A stretch of 12,616 nt of DNA from DASZCR01 sp035942915 (GTDB lineage: Bacteria > Acidobacteriota > Blastocatellia > Pyrinomonadales > Pyrinomonadaceae): positions 1-12,616 of the forward strand of contig DASZCR010000239.1 in assembly GCA_035942915.1 (NCBI GenBank). The letters are read 5' to 3'. Below are positions 6,722-12,616 of this stretch, in pieces. A program made the position numbers and the translations under genes. The stretch's first letter is position 1, and each line of letters begins with the position of its first letter. The notes below the pieces were generated by a model. That model had not been told where the DNA came from, ran no database searches, and saw nothing but the letters and a program-made list of their open reading frames with translations.

Positions 6722-8836
6722 TCAGTCTTGCTGCAAAATTTCGCCCGACAGAGCGGCGGGCGCGCCTGTGGACAGTTGGAGATAGCGACCGCCGAGTGAA
6801 CGCGAGAGCGAGAGTCCTTCGCCGCCCGTTATGAAACGCTGCTGCGTATCGACGACGACCGAGCGGACGCCCGCGACGCGCAACGCCGCGCCGAGATGCT
6901 CGACCTCCGAAGCGATTCTTCGCCGCCGCGCCGCGCCGTCTTCGTGCGCCACTTCCGTGAGCGGAACGTTGGCGCGGCCGTCTGTGAAAAGGACGTGGAC
7001 GATGCGTTGTGCGCCCGCGTCGCGTGCGCGGCGCGCGATTTCGAGGACGCGTGCGAGCGCGGCCGGAAGCGGGGTTGCGCCGCCGACGGGGAGCGCATCG
7101 AGTATCCGTCGCGCGCGCGCCGCTGAAGTGCTCGGCGCAAGGAGCGTCTGCGCGTCGCGTTCGCGGAAGCTGACGAGCGCGACGCGGTCGCGTCTGACAT
7201 AAGACTCGCGCAGGAGGTGCGCGAGCGCGCCCTTAGCCTGACCGATGCGGTTGACGGCCATGCTCCCCGAAGTATCGACGGCGAGGACGTAGAGCGTGCC
7301 TTGACGGCGGCGCAGCAGTTTGAAACGCAGGTCTTCGGCCGAGACACCGAAGGCGCTCAAGGCGTGTGCGGACTCTGCACAGGTGTCTGCGAATGGCGCA
7401 CCTCTTCGCTCGTGCCGTCGGGCGGAGGCGACCCGAAGCGTCGCGTCAACGGCGACGCGGCCGCACGCCGTTCGCTGCTCGGTCGCACGCGCGTAACGAC
7501 CGCGCGGCGCATCGGTCGTCGTGCGTGTGCGTCCGCGACCGTGCGGCGTGTTGCGCGCAGGGCGGCGCGCGGTGTCGGATGTCGAGTCGAGCGCGCCTTC
7601 CGGCAGCCGCCCGTCGGCGGGCGGGGCGTGTTGTTGCTGGCCGTGCGGATTCGTGCCGCGCGCGGCGTCCTGTCCGTCGTTGTCGCGTGTGGATGAATGA
7701 TTGACGGGAGGGCGGCTCTCAGTCGCGTCATCGCTGCGTTTGCTGAGGGGCGCGCCGTCGGTGTTGTTGAAGAGTTGTGCGACCGCTTCGTCGAGTCGCG
7801 CGCCGCCGGTCTGTTGTTCGAGCGGGTCGCGGCGCAGGCGATGGCGCAAGGCGAGCGGGGCGACGCGGCGCACGTCTTCATGCGTGACGCGGCGGCGGCC
7901 TTCGAGCGCCGCGAGGGCGCGCGCCGCACGCGCGAGTGTAATCTCGCCTCTGTGACCATCGACGCGCAGGCGCACGCAAAGCTCTGCGATGAGTCGCAGG
8001 ACGGCGCGCGGCATCTCGACGCCTGCGACGAGCGTGCGCGCCCTGACGATGCGACGACGCAGAGCCGCCTGCTCGCTCTCCTGCGCGGCGAGGAAGGCTG
8101 CCGGGTCGCGCTCGAAGCTCTCGCGCAGTTCCACGATGCGGACGCGCTCGTCAACGTCGAGGACGGTGCGGACTTCGGCGCAGAGACCGAAGCGGTCGAG
8201 CAGTTGCGGCCGCAGTTCACCCTCTTCGGGATTGCCCGAACCGACGAGGACGAAACGCGCAGGATGTTCGCGCGAGACGCCTTCGCGTTCGACGCGGTTG
8301 CGCCCGCTCGCCGCTACGTCGAGCAGCAGGTCAACGAGATGGTCGTCCAACAGGTTGACTTCATCGACGTAGAGAAAGCTGCGGTTGGCGCGCGCCAGCA
8401 GGCCGGGTTCGAAGCCGCGCACGCCTTCCTTGAGCGCGCGTTCGATGTCGAGCGTGCCGCAGACGCGGTCTTCGGTCGCGTTGAGCGGCAGTTCGACGAC
8501 GGCGACCGGCGCTCGCTCGCGCGGCAGGCGTTCGCCGCGCTCATGTCTCGCGCGACAGTCGTCGCAGAGATTCTGTGTGTCGGAGGGGTCGCAGTTGAAG
8601 GGGCAGCCGCGCACGCGCGCGACCGGCGGCAGCAGTTCGGCGAGCGCACGCACGGCCGTCGATTTGCCCGTGCCGCGATGGCCGGAGACGAGCACGCCGC
8701 CGACCGCAGGCGAGACGGCGTTGAGAAGCAGCGCGAGTTTCATCTCCTCCTGCCCGGTCAAGGCCGTGAAGGGGAAGACCGGCGGAGGTGAAGTGCGCGT
8801 GTCGGTGTCTCTGTTTTTCGCTGAGCGCCCTGTCAT
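6722..8836 (-). CDS. bchD: Magnesium/cobalt chelatase ATPase subunit, AAA+ and VWA domains in one chain (ChlD/BchD family)
   Basis: This 704-residue protein is the motor subunit of a metal chelatase; ATP hydrolysis drives metal insertion by the BchH-type subunit. The AAA+ module has Walker A GHRGTGKST (52-60), Walker B SFLYVDEV (153-160), GNPEEGELRPQLLDRFG (191-207) and a sensor-2-like GHRGEITLARAARAL (294-308). A four-cysteine cluster at C78, C82, C91 and C94 suggests a bound metal. A disordered Arg/Thr/Pro-rich linker spans about 350-470. A VWA domain follows, with MIDAS residues VDTSGSM (490-496), GGATPL and LFTDGRAN. Because Walker A and B are intact, this one chain could do the work of both BchI and BchD; no separate BchI is in the window. 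It is the first gene of the operon, 32 bases before the BchH C-half. The 5' end lacks a clear Shine-Dalgarno, so the exact start is less sure. Confidence 0.92.
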   Translation of the reverse strand: MTGRSAKNRDTDTRTSPPPVFPFTALTGQEEMKLALLLNAVSPAVGGVLVSGHRGTGKSTAVRALAELLPPVARVRGCPFNCDPSDTQNLCDDCRARHERGERLPRERAPVAVVELPLNATEDRVCGTLDIERALKEGVRGFEPGLLARANRSFLYVDEVNLLDDHLVDLLLDVAASGRNRVEREGVSREHPARFVLVGSGNPEEGELRPQLLDRFGLCAEVRTVLDVDERVRIVELRESFERDPAAFLAAQESEQAALRRRIVRARTLVAGVEMPRAVLRLIAELCVRLRVDGHRGEITLARAARALAALEGRRRVTHEDVRRVAPLALRHRLRRDPLEQQTGGARLDEAVAQLFNNTDGAPLSKRSDDATESRPPVNHSSTRDNDGQDAARGTNPHGQQQHAPPADGRLPEGALDSTSDTARRPARNTPHGRGRTRTTTDAPRGRYARATEQRTACGRVAVDATLRVASARRHERRGAPFADTCAESAHALSAFGVSAEDLRFKLLRRRQGTLYVLAVDTSGSMAVNRIGQAKGALAHLLRESYVRRDRVALVSFRERDAQTLLAPSTSAARARRILDALPVGGATPLPAALARVLEIARRARDAGAQRIVHVLFTDGRANVPLTEVAHEDGAARRRRIASEVEHLGAALRVAGVRSVVVDTQQRFITGGEGLSLSRSLGGRYLQLSTGAPAALSGEILQQD

Positions 8837-9018
8837 GCTTTCGGAGGCGGATGGCCGGAGCGGAATCGAAGCGCGTTGGATTATATGCTTCCTCGTGCAA
8901 AAGGCCAGACTTTTTTAGAGCACAGACCTCAACGCCTCACGCATCGCCCGCGACAAACTCTCTTTTGCGAGCCGGAAGAAGTTTCGCGCGCGAGGCGCAA
9001 AGGTGCAAAGAGAGGGCG
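8837..9018 (-). other. Intergenic region between the unknown secreted protein gene and the chelatase operon
   Basis: This 182-base gap has no supportable gene. Besides the TATAAT at 8880-8885 it holds an imperfect inverted repeat, CTCTCTTTGC (9005-9014, minus strand) against GCAAAAGAGAG (8958-8968), with a 36-base loop and followed by TTTGTC. This could be a weak terminator for the 9019-10146 gene, but the loop is large. A short echo of 8-base units (ggcgcaaa ggtgcaaa, 8994-9009) is also present. Confidence 0.35.
8880..8885 (-). promoter_or_regulatory. Candidate -10 element for the chelatase operon
   Basis: The minus strand carries a perfect TATAAT here, 44 bases before the ATG at 8836, which would give a leader of about 35-40 bases. 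No good -35 is found at 16-18 bases; the best is CTGGCC at 17-base spacing, three matches to TTGACA. Position before the first gene of the operon supports it, but a hexamer match alone is weak. Confidence 0.4.
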
Positions 9019-10146
9019 TTAAGGCTCGATGGACATGCGCAGGATGTCGGCCAGCGGCCGTCGCGTCACGCGGCCATCTTTGCCGACGACGACGACCTGA
9101 TTATTCTGCACCGTCACGCGATGCACCATGCTCATGTCGCGCTCAAAGGTCTCGCCGTCTCTCGTGACGATGATGAGACGCGGGCTTGGCGGCGCGGGCG
9201 ACGCTGACTCGGCCGTCGCAGCGCCGGGCGGAGCATCGGTCGCCGCGCGCTCGGCGGGCTGTTCCCTTCTCGTAGAGGAGCGGCGCGGCGGACGCGTGCG
9301 CGACCTGTTGGTTCTGCGCGCAGGCGTCTCGGCGGCGTTCTCAGGAGTCGTCTCGGCAGGGCGCGCCTCTTCGGCGCGTGCAGTCTCCGGCGCGTCTGTG
9401 GGCGCGGGCGTCTGTTGCCGCGTGCGGTTGGACGCGGACGCGCGAGGAGGAGTAGTCCGGCGCGTGTTGTTGCGGCGCGTGCCGCGCCTTGCAGCCGGCG
9501 TCGTCGTCTCACTTTCGGGCGTTGCTTCGGGCGTCGGTTGCGACTCGGCCGGACGCGCCTCAGCCGTCTCGGTGGGCGGTTCGTCGATGCGCGCGCCGAC
9601 GGAGGTGACGCGGCGGCTGTTGGGATTGCGCGCGGTCGGCTCGGCCAGCGTGGGCGTCTCCGGGATGTCTGTCGGCTGACGCGTCGAGGCGGCGAACGCG
9701 CCCTCGAAGCGTATGCGATAGACGGCGTCGGTCTCGCCGCTCGTGCGCCCCTCAACTCTCAAGACGAGCGGCTCTCCCTGTCGCAGATAGACGCTCTTGG
9801 TCGCCTTCGTACTCGAAGCGCCTGCGTAGAGCGTAATCTTCGTCAGCGGTCGCAACGAGTCGGCCGTAAAGAGGTCTACGTCGCCGTTGAGGTCTGTGCT
9901 CTCGACCGTGATGACGAGGTCGCCTTCCGTGCCGTCGAAGGTGTAGAAGTGGCGCGTCAGGCGCGCGTCGCCGAGGTCGCGCGGCTGGATACGCCCGGTG
10001 ATTTCGTTGGCGTAGACGGGCGTCGGGAAGTTCACGTCGCGCGACTGTGCGGCGACGGAAGCGACGGCCGAGAGAAAGGCGACCGTGACGACGAAGACCT
10101 TCAAAGCTAAGCGGGGCGAATTAAATCGGCGGAGGGACAGGCGCAT
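9019..10146 (-). CDS. Secreted protein of unknown function with Pro/Thr/Ala/Arg/Glu-rich linker
   Basis: I do not recognise this 375-residue protein as a named gene. Residues 1-34 form a signal peptide (hydrophobic core LALKVFVVTVAFLSAVAS, cleavage near VAA-QS). Residues about 44-150 look like a beta-sandwich resembling bacterial pre-peptidase C-terminal (PPC-like) domains: FYTFDGTEGDLVITVES, NGDVDLFT, VYLRQGEPLVLRVEG, YRIRFEG. About 155-320 is a low-complexity, probably disordered linker rich in Pro, Thr, Ala, Arg and Glu. The last 54 residues are beta-rich (RLIIVTRDGETFERDMSMVH to LADILRMSIEP) and may be a second small domain. GGAG lies 10 bases before the ATG. It stands alone between a terminator upstream and the chelatase operon promoter region downstream. 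Adhesion, envelope or extracellular binding roles are possible but unsupported. Confidence 0.8.
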   Translation of the reverse strand: MRLSLRRFNSPRLALKVFVVTVAFLSAVASVAAQSRDVNFPTPVYANEITGRIQPRDLGDARLTRHFYTFDGTEGDLVITVESTDLNGDVDLFTADSLRPLTKITLYAGASSTKATKSVYLRQGEPLVLRVEGRTSGETDAVYRIRFEGAFAASTRQPTDIPETPTLAEPTARNPNSRRVTSVGARIDEPPTETAEARPAESQPTPEATPESETTTPAARRGTRRNNTRRTTPPRASASNRTRQQTPAPTDAPETARAEEARPAETTPENAAETPARRTNRSRTRPPRRSSTRREQPAERAATDAPPGAATAESASPAPPSPRLIIVTRDGETFERDMSMVHRVTVQNNQVVVVGKDGRVTRRPLADILRMSIEP

Positions 10147-10181
10147 AGAATTTCAACTCCGGTTCGGCCTCAACACGGGAG

Positions 10182-10211
10182 AGTGTATCAGCCGACGCCG
10201 CCGCGTCACAA
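10182..10211 (-). promoter_or_regulatory. Weak candidate promoter for the unknown secreted protein gene
   Basis: On the minus strand TTGTGA (10206-10211) and TACACT (10182-10187) lie 18 bases apart, each matching the sigma-70 consensus at four of six positions, 36 bases before the ATG at 10146. It follows the terminator at 10247-10278, where a fresh promoter is needed. The sequence match is only moderate. Confidence 0.3.
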
Positions 10212-10246
10212 ATGGTTGATGGAAGCAATCAGACCGAAGAAATCGA

Positions 10247-10278
10247 AAAGGGTTGAGACGCATGCGCCTCAACCCTTT
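10247..10278 (-). terminator. Intrinsic terminator after tRNA-Leu (end of the pgk-tpiA-secG-tRNA block)
   Basis: The minus strand folds into AAAGGGTTGAGGCG / CGTCTCAACCCTTT with a CATG loop (14 pairs, one of them G-U), then TTTTCGATTTC. It begins five bases after the tRNA 3' end. Stem length, small loop and T-rich tail fit a Rho-independent terminator. The A run on the other side is shorter on the plus strand, and no plus-strand gene needs it. Confidence 0.85.
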
Positions 10279-10282
10279 GGTA

Positions 10283-10364
10283 TGCCGAAGGGGGGACTCG
10301 AACCCCCACGAGTTTCCTCACACGCCCCTCAAACGTGCGCGTCTACCAGTTCCGCCACTTCGGC
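10283..10364 (-). tRNA. tRNA-Leu, anticodon GAG
   Basis: The minus strand gives a full cloverleaf: acceptor GCCGAAG/CTTCGGC, D arm containing GGAACTGGTAGAC, anticodon stem CACGT/GCGTG around loop TTGAGGG (anticodon GAG), a short long-variable arm (TGAGGAAACTCGT), and T arm GGGGG-TTCGAGT-CCCCC. Discriminator base is A and no CCA is encoded. The class II variable arm and GAG anticodon identify it as tRNA-Leu reading CUC/CUU. It lies 71 bases after secG with no clear promoter of its own, so it may be processed from the secG transcript; secG followed by a leucine tRNA is also the arrangement in E. coli (secG-leuU). Confidence 0.97.
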
Positions 10365-10435
10365 TTCTAAATTTTCAAAAGCAGGACAGCCAGATTAACA
10401 GAAGTTTGATGTAGCTGTCAGCCGACCCGTTCGCT

Positions 10436-10912
10436 CTACTTCTGCTGCTGCTGCGGCGACGAAGACGCGTTGGCGTTGGCCGCAGGCGCAGGACTCTCTG
10501 CGGCGGCCGGAGCAGTCGCAGCGCCGCCGCCCGTGTTGGCGTTCGCATCGGTCGCGCCCTGTTGCGCGGCGGGCGCGGCGGCGTCGGGCGAAGTGTTGGG
10601 TTGCGGCAGCGGCGTCATGGAGACTTGCGGCGTCGTCTGCGGCTGCGCGGGAGCGTCTTCGGCCGTTGACATGACGGAGCGCGGGCCGCCGACGCCCATC
10701 GAAATCAGCAACGCGGCGAGCATGAAGGCGATGGCCGCGCCGATGGTGATTTTCGCCAGAAGCGTCTGCGTGCCGCGCGGGCCGAAGGCGTTGCTGGAGA
10801 CGGAACTCGTGAAGAGGTCTCCGGCGCTGGCTTTGCCCGGCTGCAAGAGCACGGCCAGAATCAGCGTCAGACAGGCCAGAATGAAGAGTCCGTAGAGTAT
10901 GTAGCTTAACAA
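10436..10912 (-). CDS. secG: Preprotein translocase subunit SecG
   Basis: This 158-residue protein has the two membrane segments of SecG, the small accessory subunit of the SecYEG protein export channel: about residues 3-24 (ILYGLFILACLTLILAVLL) and about 56-71 (IGAAIAFMLAALLISM). Between them is the typical loop QPGKASAGDLF then NAFGPRGTQTLLAK. Bacterial SecG is often 70-120 residues; here an extra tail of some 80 residues is rich in Ala, Pro, Gln, Asn and Thr and ends in polyglutamine-lysine. The start is TTG, supported by GAGG nine bases upstream, and no better start is in frame at the expected N-terminus. It follows tpiA by 19 bases and is followed by tRNA-Leu, a familiar order (tpiA-secG). 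Confidence 0.93.
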   Translation of the reverse strand: MLSYILYGLFILACLTLILAVLLQPGKASAGDLFTSSVSSNAFGPRGTQTLLAKITIGAAIAFMLAALLISMGVGGPRSVMSTAEDAPAQPQTTPQVSMTPLPQPNTSPDAAAPAAQQGATDANANTGGGAATAPAAAESPAPAANANASSSPQQQQK

Positions 10913-10921
10913 AGCTTCTAA

Positions 10922-10925
10922 CCTC
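10922..10925 (-). promoter_or_regulatory. Ribosome binding site supporting the TTG start of secG
   Basis: GAGG on the minus strand lies nine bases before TTG at 10912, between the tpiA stop (10932) and secG. It is the reason for accepting a TTG start. Confidence 0.6.
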
Positions 10926-10931
10926 GAAAGA

Positions 10932-11690
10932 TTATCTGTCGTAATTGACTATCCGCGCGAAAGTCTCTGCGTCGAGACTGGCACCGCCGACGAGTGCGCC
11001 GTCGATGTCCGGCTGCGCGATTAATCCGGCGATATTGTCGGGCTTGACCGAGCCGCCGTAGAGGATTCTGAGCTTGGCGCCCGCCGCCTCCGTATACTTC
11101 TGCGCGAAAACGCGCCGGACAAACGCGTGCATTTCCTGCGCTTGCTCCGGCGTCGCGGTACGCCCCGTTCCGATAGCCCAGACCGGTTCGTAGGCCACCA
11201 TGATACGGTCGAGGTCTGAGGCTGTCAACTCGCGGAAAGCCCCGCCGAGTTGGCCGCTGACGACGTTTTCGGCGTCTCCGCGCTCGCGCTGTTCGAGCGT
11301 CTCTCCGACGCAGATAATGACGGTCAAACCGGCCGCCAGCGCAGCCTGCGTCTTGCGACTCACAAAATCGTCCGACTCGCAGTAATGCTGCCGCCGCTCG
11401 GAATGGCCGACGATACAGTGCGTGCAGCCCACGTCGCGCAGCATGTCGGCCGCCACCTCGCCCGTGTGCGCGCCGTGCTGCTGCTCGGTCGAGCAGTCCT
11501 GCCCGGCGACCCGGATGTTCGAGCCTTCGAGACGGTCGGCCACCGTCTTCAAGGCCGTAAACACAGGCGCGATGATAACCTCGCAATGGCTCGCGTTTGC
11601 CACCAGCGGCTTCAACGCCAGCGCCGTCGCCACCGACTCGGCGACCGTCTTATACATCTTCCAATTTCCGGCGATGACGGGTTTACGCAT
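10932..11690 (-). CDS. tpiA: Triosephosphate isomerase
   Basis: This 252-residue cytoplasmic enzyme interconverts dihydroxyacetone phosphate and glyceraldehyde 3-phosphate in glycolysis and gluconeogenesis. Length is normal for the family. The catalytic lysine is in GNWKM (residues 9-13), the catalytic histidine in IVGHSERR, and the catalytic glutamate in AYEPVWAIGTG (the family signature); the phosphate-binding LYGGSVKPDN and GALVGGASL are intact. The start at 11690 is chosen because MRKPVIAGNWKM is the usual N-terminus; the frame stays open upstream to 11774, but that stretch is the heptamer repeat region. No Shine-Dalgarno is visible before this ATG. It follows pgk by 94 bases and precedes secG by 19, so the three genes probably form one operon. 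Confidence 0.97.
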   Translation of the reverse strand: MRKPVIAGNWKMYKTVAESVATALALKPLVANASHCEVIIAPVFTALKTVADRLEGSNIRVAGQDCSTEQQHGAHTGEVAADMLRDVGCTHCIVGHSERRQHYCESDDFVSRKTQAALAAGLTVIICVGETLEQRERGDAENVVSGQLGGAFRELTASDLDRIMVAYEPVWAIGTGRTATPEQAQEMHAFVRRVFAQKYTEAAGAKLRILYGGSVKPDNIAGLIAQPDIDGALVGGASLDAETFARIVNYDR

Positions 11691-11703
11691 GGGTTCGTAA
11701 TCA

Positions 11704-11788
11704 GTGATAAGTGATAGGTGAGAGGTGAGAGGTGATGGGTGATAAGAGGAAAGCTTTTTCCTATCACCTATCATCCATCACCCATCAC
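11704..11788. repeat. Heptamer tandem repeats in two inverted arms (pgk-tpiA spacer)
   Basis: On the plus strand six consecutive 7-base units run from 11704 to 11745: GTGATAA, GTGATAG, GTGAGAG, GTGAGAG, GTGATGG, GTGATAA. From 11761 to 11788 four units run the other way (CTATCAC, CTATCAT, CCATCAC, CCATCAC). The arms can pair: 11732-11743 is a perfect 12-base complement of 11777-11788, and the spacer holds a further AGGAAA/TTTCCT stem. In mRNA this makes a long hairpin between pgk and tpiA. The rightmost unit contains the pgk stop codon (TGA, 11785-11787). It resembles the short tandem heptamer repeats known from cyanobacteria; function here is unknown. Confidence 0.85.
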
Positions 11789-12616
11789 TGCTGTCTATCG
11801 TTGAGTGCTTCGACGCCGGGGAGCGCGTCGCCCGCGAGGAATTCGAGCGTCGCGCCGCCGCCCGTCGAGATGTGCGTGATTTTGTCTGCGACTCCGGCCT
11901 GCGTGACGGCCGCGACCGAATCGCCGCCGCCGACGATGACGGTCGCGCCGCGCTCGGCCGCTTCGGCGACGGCGCGCGCCACGCCGACCGTGCCTTCCTC
12001 GAAGCCCTTCTCCTCGAAGACGCCCATCGGGCCGTTCCAGATGATGGTTCGCGCGTCGCGGAGCGCGTGCGCGAAATGCGCGACCGTCTCCGCGCCAACG
12101 TCTAAGCCGACGAGTCCGGCGTTGGTGAACTCGATGGGAATCGTCCTCCGGCTCGTCAAAGGCTCGTAGCTATCGACGACCTGATGGTCGGTCGGCAGAA
12201 TCAACTCGACACCGGCCTCGGCGGCGCGGCGTCGGATGTCGCGCGCCGTGTCGAGTTTGTCGTTTTCGACGAGCGACTTGCCGACGGTGAAGCCCTCGGC
12301 CTTGAAGAACGTGTAGGCCATCGCGCCGCCGATCAGCAGTTTATCGACGCGCCGCGCGATGAGAGCTTCGATGACGGCGATCTTGTCAGACACCTTCGCG
12401 CCGCCGAGGATGGCGACGAACGGATGCTCCGGGCCGTTGATGACGCGACCGAGGTAGTCGAGTTCCTTCTCCATCAAGAGTCCGGCGGCGGCCTGCGAGA
12501 CGTGCTTGGTGATACCTGCGGTGGACGCGTGCGCGCGATGCGCCGCGCCGAAAGCGTCGTTGACGTAGAGGTCGCAAAGAGCGGCCAACCGGCGCGCGAA
12601 CGTCTCGTCGTTGGCC
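11785..12616 (-). CDS. pgk: Phosphoglycerate kinase, C-terminal part (5' end outside window)
   Basis: The frame is open through the right edge, giving 276 residues of an enzyme normally near 390-400, so roughly the first 120 residues are missing. It transfers phosphate between 1,3-bisphosphoglycerate and ADP in glycolysis, in the cytoplasm. Visible family blocks are LYVNDAFGAAHRAHAST near the left of the fragment, FVAILGGAKVSDKI, KLLIGGAMAYTF, the nucleotide-binding IIWNGPMGVFE, TVIVGGGDSVAAV and HISTGGGATLEFL. Nothing looks damaged. The stop codon lies inside the heptamer repeat that fills the gap to tpiA. An ATG-like start is not in the window; a TTG at 12588 is internal. Operon with tpiA and secG is likely. 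Confidence 0.97.
   Translation of the reverse strand, partial: ANDETFARRLAALCDLYVNDAFGAAHRAHASTAGITKHVSQAAAGLLMEKELDYLGRVINGPEHPFVAILGGAKVSDKIAVIEALIARRVDKLLIGGAMAYTFFKAEGFTVGKSLVENDKLDTARDIRRRAAEAGVELILPTDHQVVDSYEPLTSRRTIPIEFTNAGLVGLDVGAETVAHFAHALRDARTIIWNGPMGVFEEKGFEEGTVGVARAVAEAAERGATVIVGGGDSVAAVTQAGVADKITHISTGGGATLEFLAGDALPGVEALNDRQQ

Noticed and set aside
10365..10435. A separate tRNA-Leu promoter (CTGACA with TAATCT, 18 bases apart)
   Set aside because: The -10 matches at only three of six positions, too weak to list.
11691..11774. A longer tpiA reading with 28 extra N-terminal residues
   Set aside because: The extra residues are translated heptamer repeats; family members begin at MRKPVIAGNWKM-like sequence.

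Overview
The window reads as high-GC chromosomal DNA from a bacterium in which every supported gene lies on the minus strand. The best guess for the source is Acidobacteriota, class Blastocatellia or a relative. This is inference from gene style: a secreted Calx-beta/DUF4214 protein, a BchH-type chelatase outside an obvious photosynthesis cluster, and heptameric intergenic repeats. It is not proof of taxonomy. No gene-free stretch exceeds 300 bases.

Reading in the direction of transcription (right to left), the window opens with a central-metabolism block: the C-terminal two thirds of phosphoglycerate kinase (pgk), then triosephosphate isomerase (tpiA), SecG (secG, TTG start) and tRNA-Leu(GAG), closed by a strong intrinsic terminator at 10247-10278. 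The pgk-tpiA gap is filled by 7-bp repeats in two inverted arms, and these also supply the pgk stop codon. Next, apparently on its own, comes a secreted protein of unknown function (9019-10146) with a beta-sandwich-like N-terminal part, a long Pro/Thr/Ala/Arg/Glu-rich linker and a small conserved-looking C-terminal part.

The most notable region is 2158-8836, a compact chelatase operon. Its first gene encodes a one-piece AAA+ plus VWA ATPase subunit (BchD/ChlD family, intact Walker motifs). It is followed by two separate genes that together make up one complete BchH/ChlH-type large subunit, in swapped order: the C-terminal half (4941-6689) precedes the N-terminal half (2158-4323), with a small secreted DUF2059 protein (4343-4879) between them. 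The halves meet in an inter-domain linker with nothing obvious missing, so this looks like a permuted gene split and not simple decay. The product should insert Mg2+ or Co2+ into a tetrapyrrole; the window does not say which.

The left end (1-2067) is one long open frame running off the window: a secreted PQQ-dependent sugar-dehydrogenase-type beta-propeller followed by Calx-beta and DUF4214 domains. It sits 90 bases downstream of the chelatase operon and has its own good ribosome binding site.
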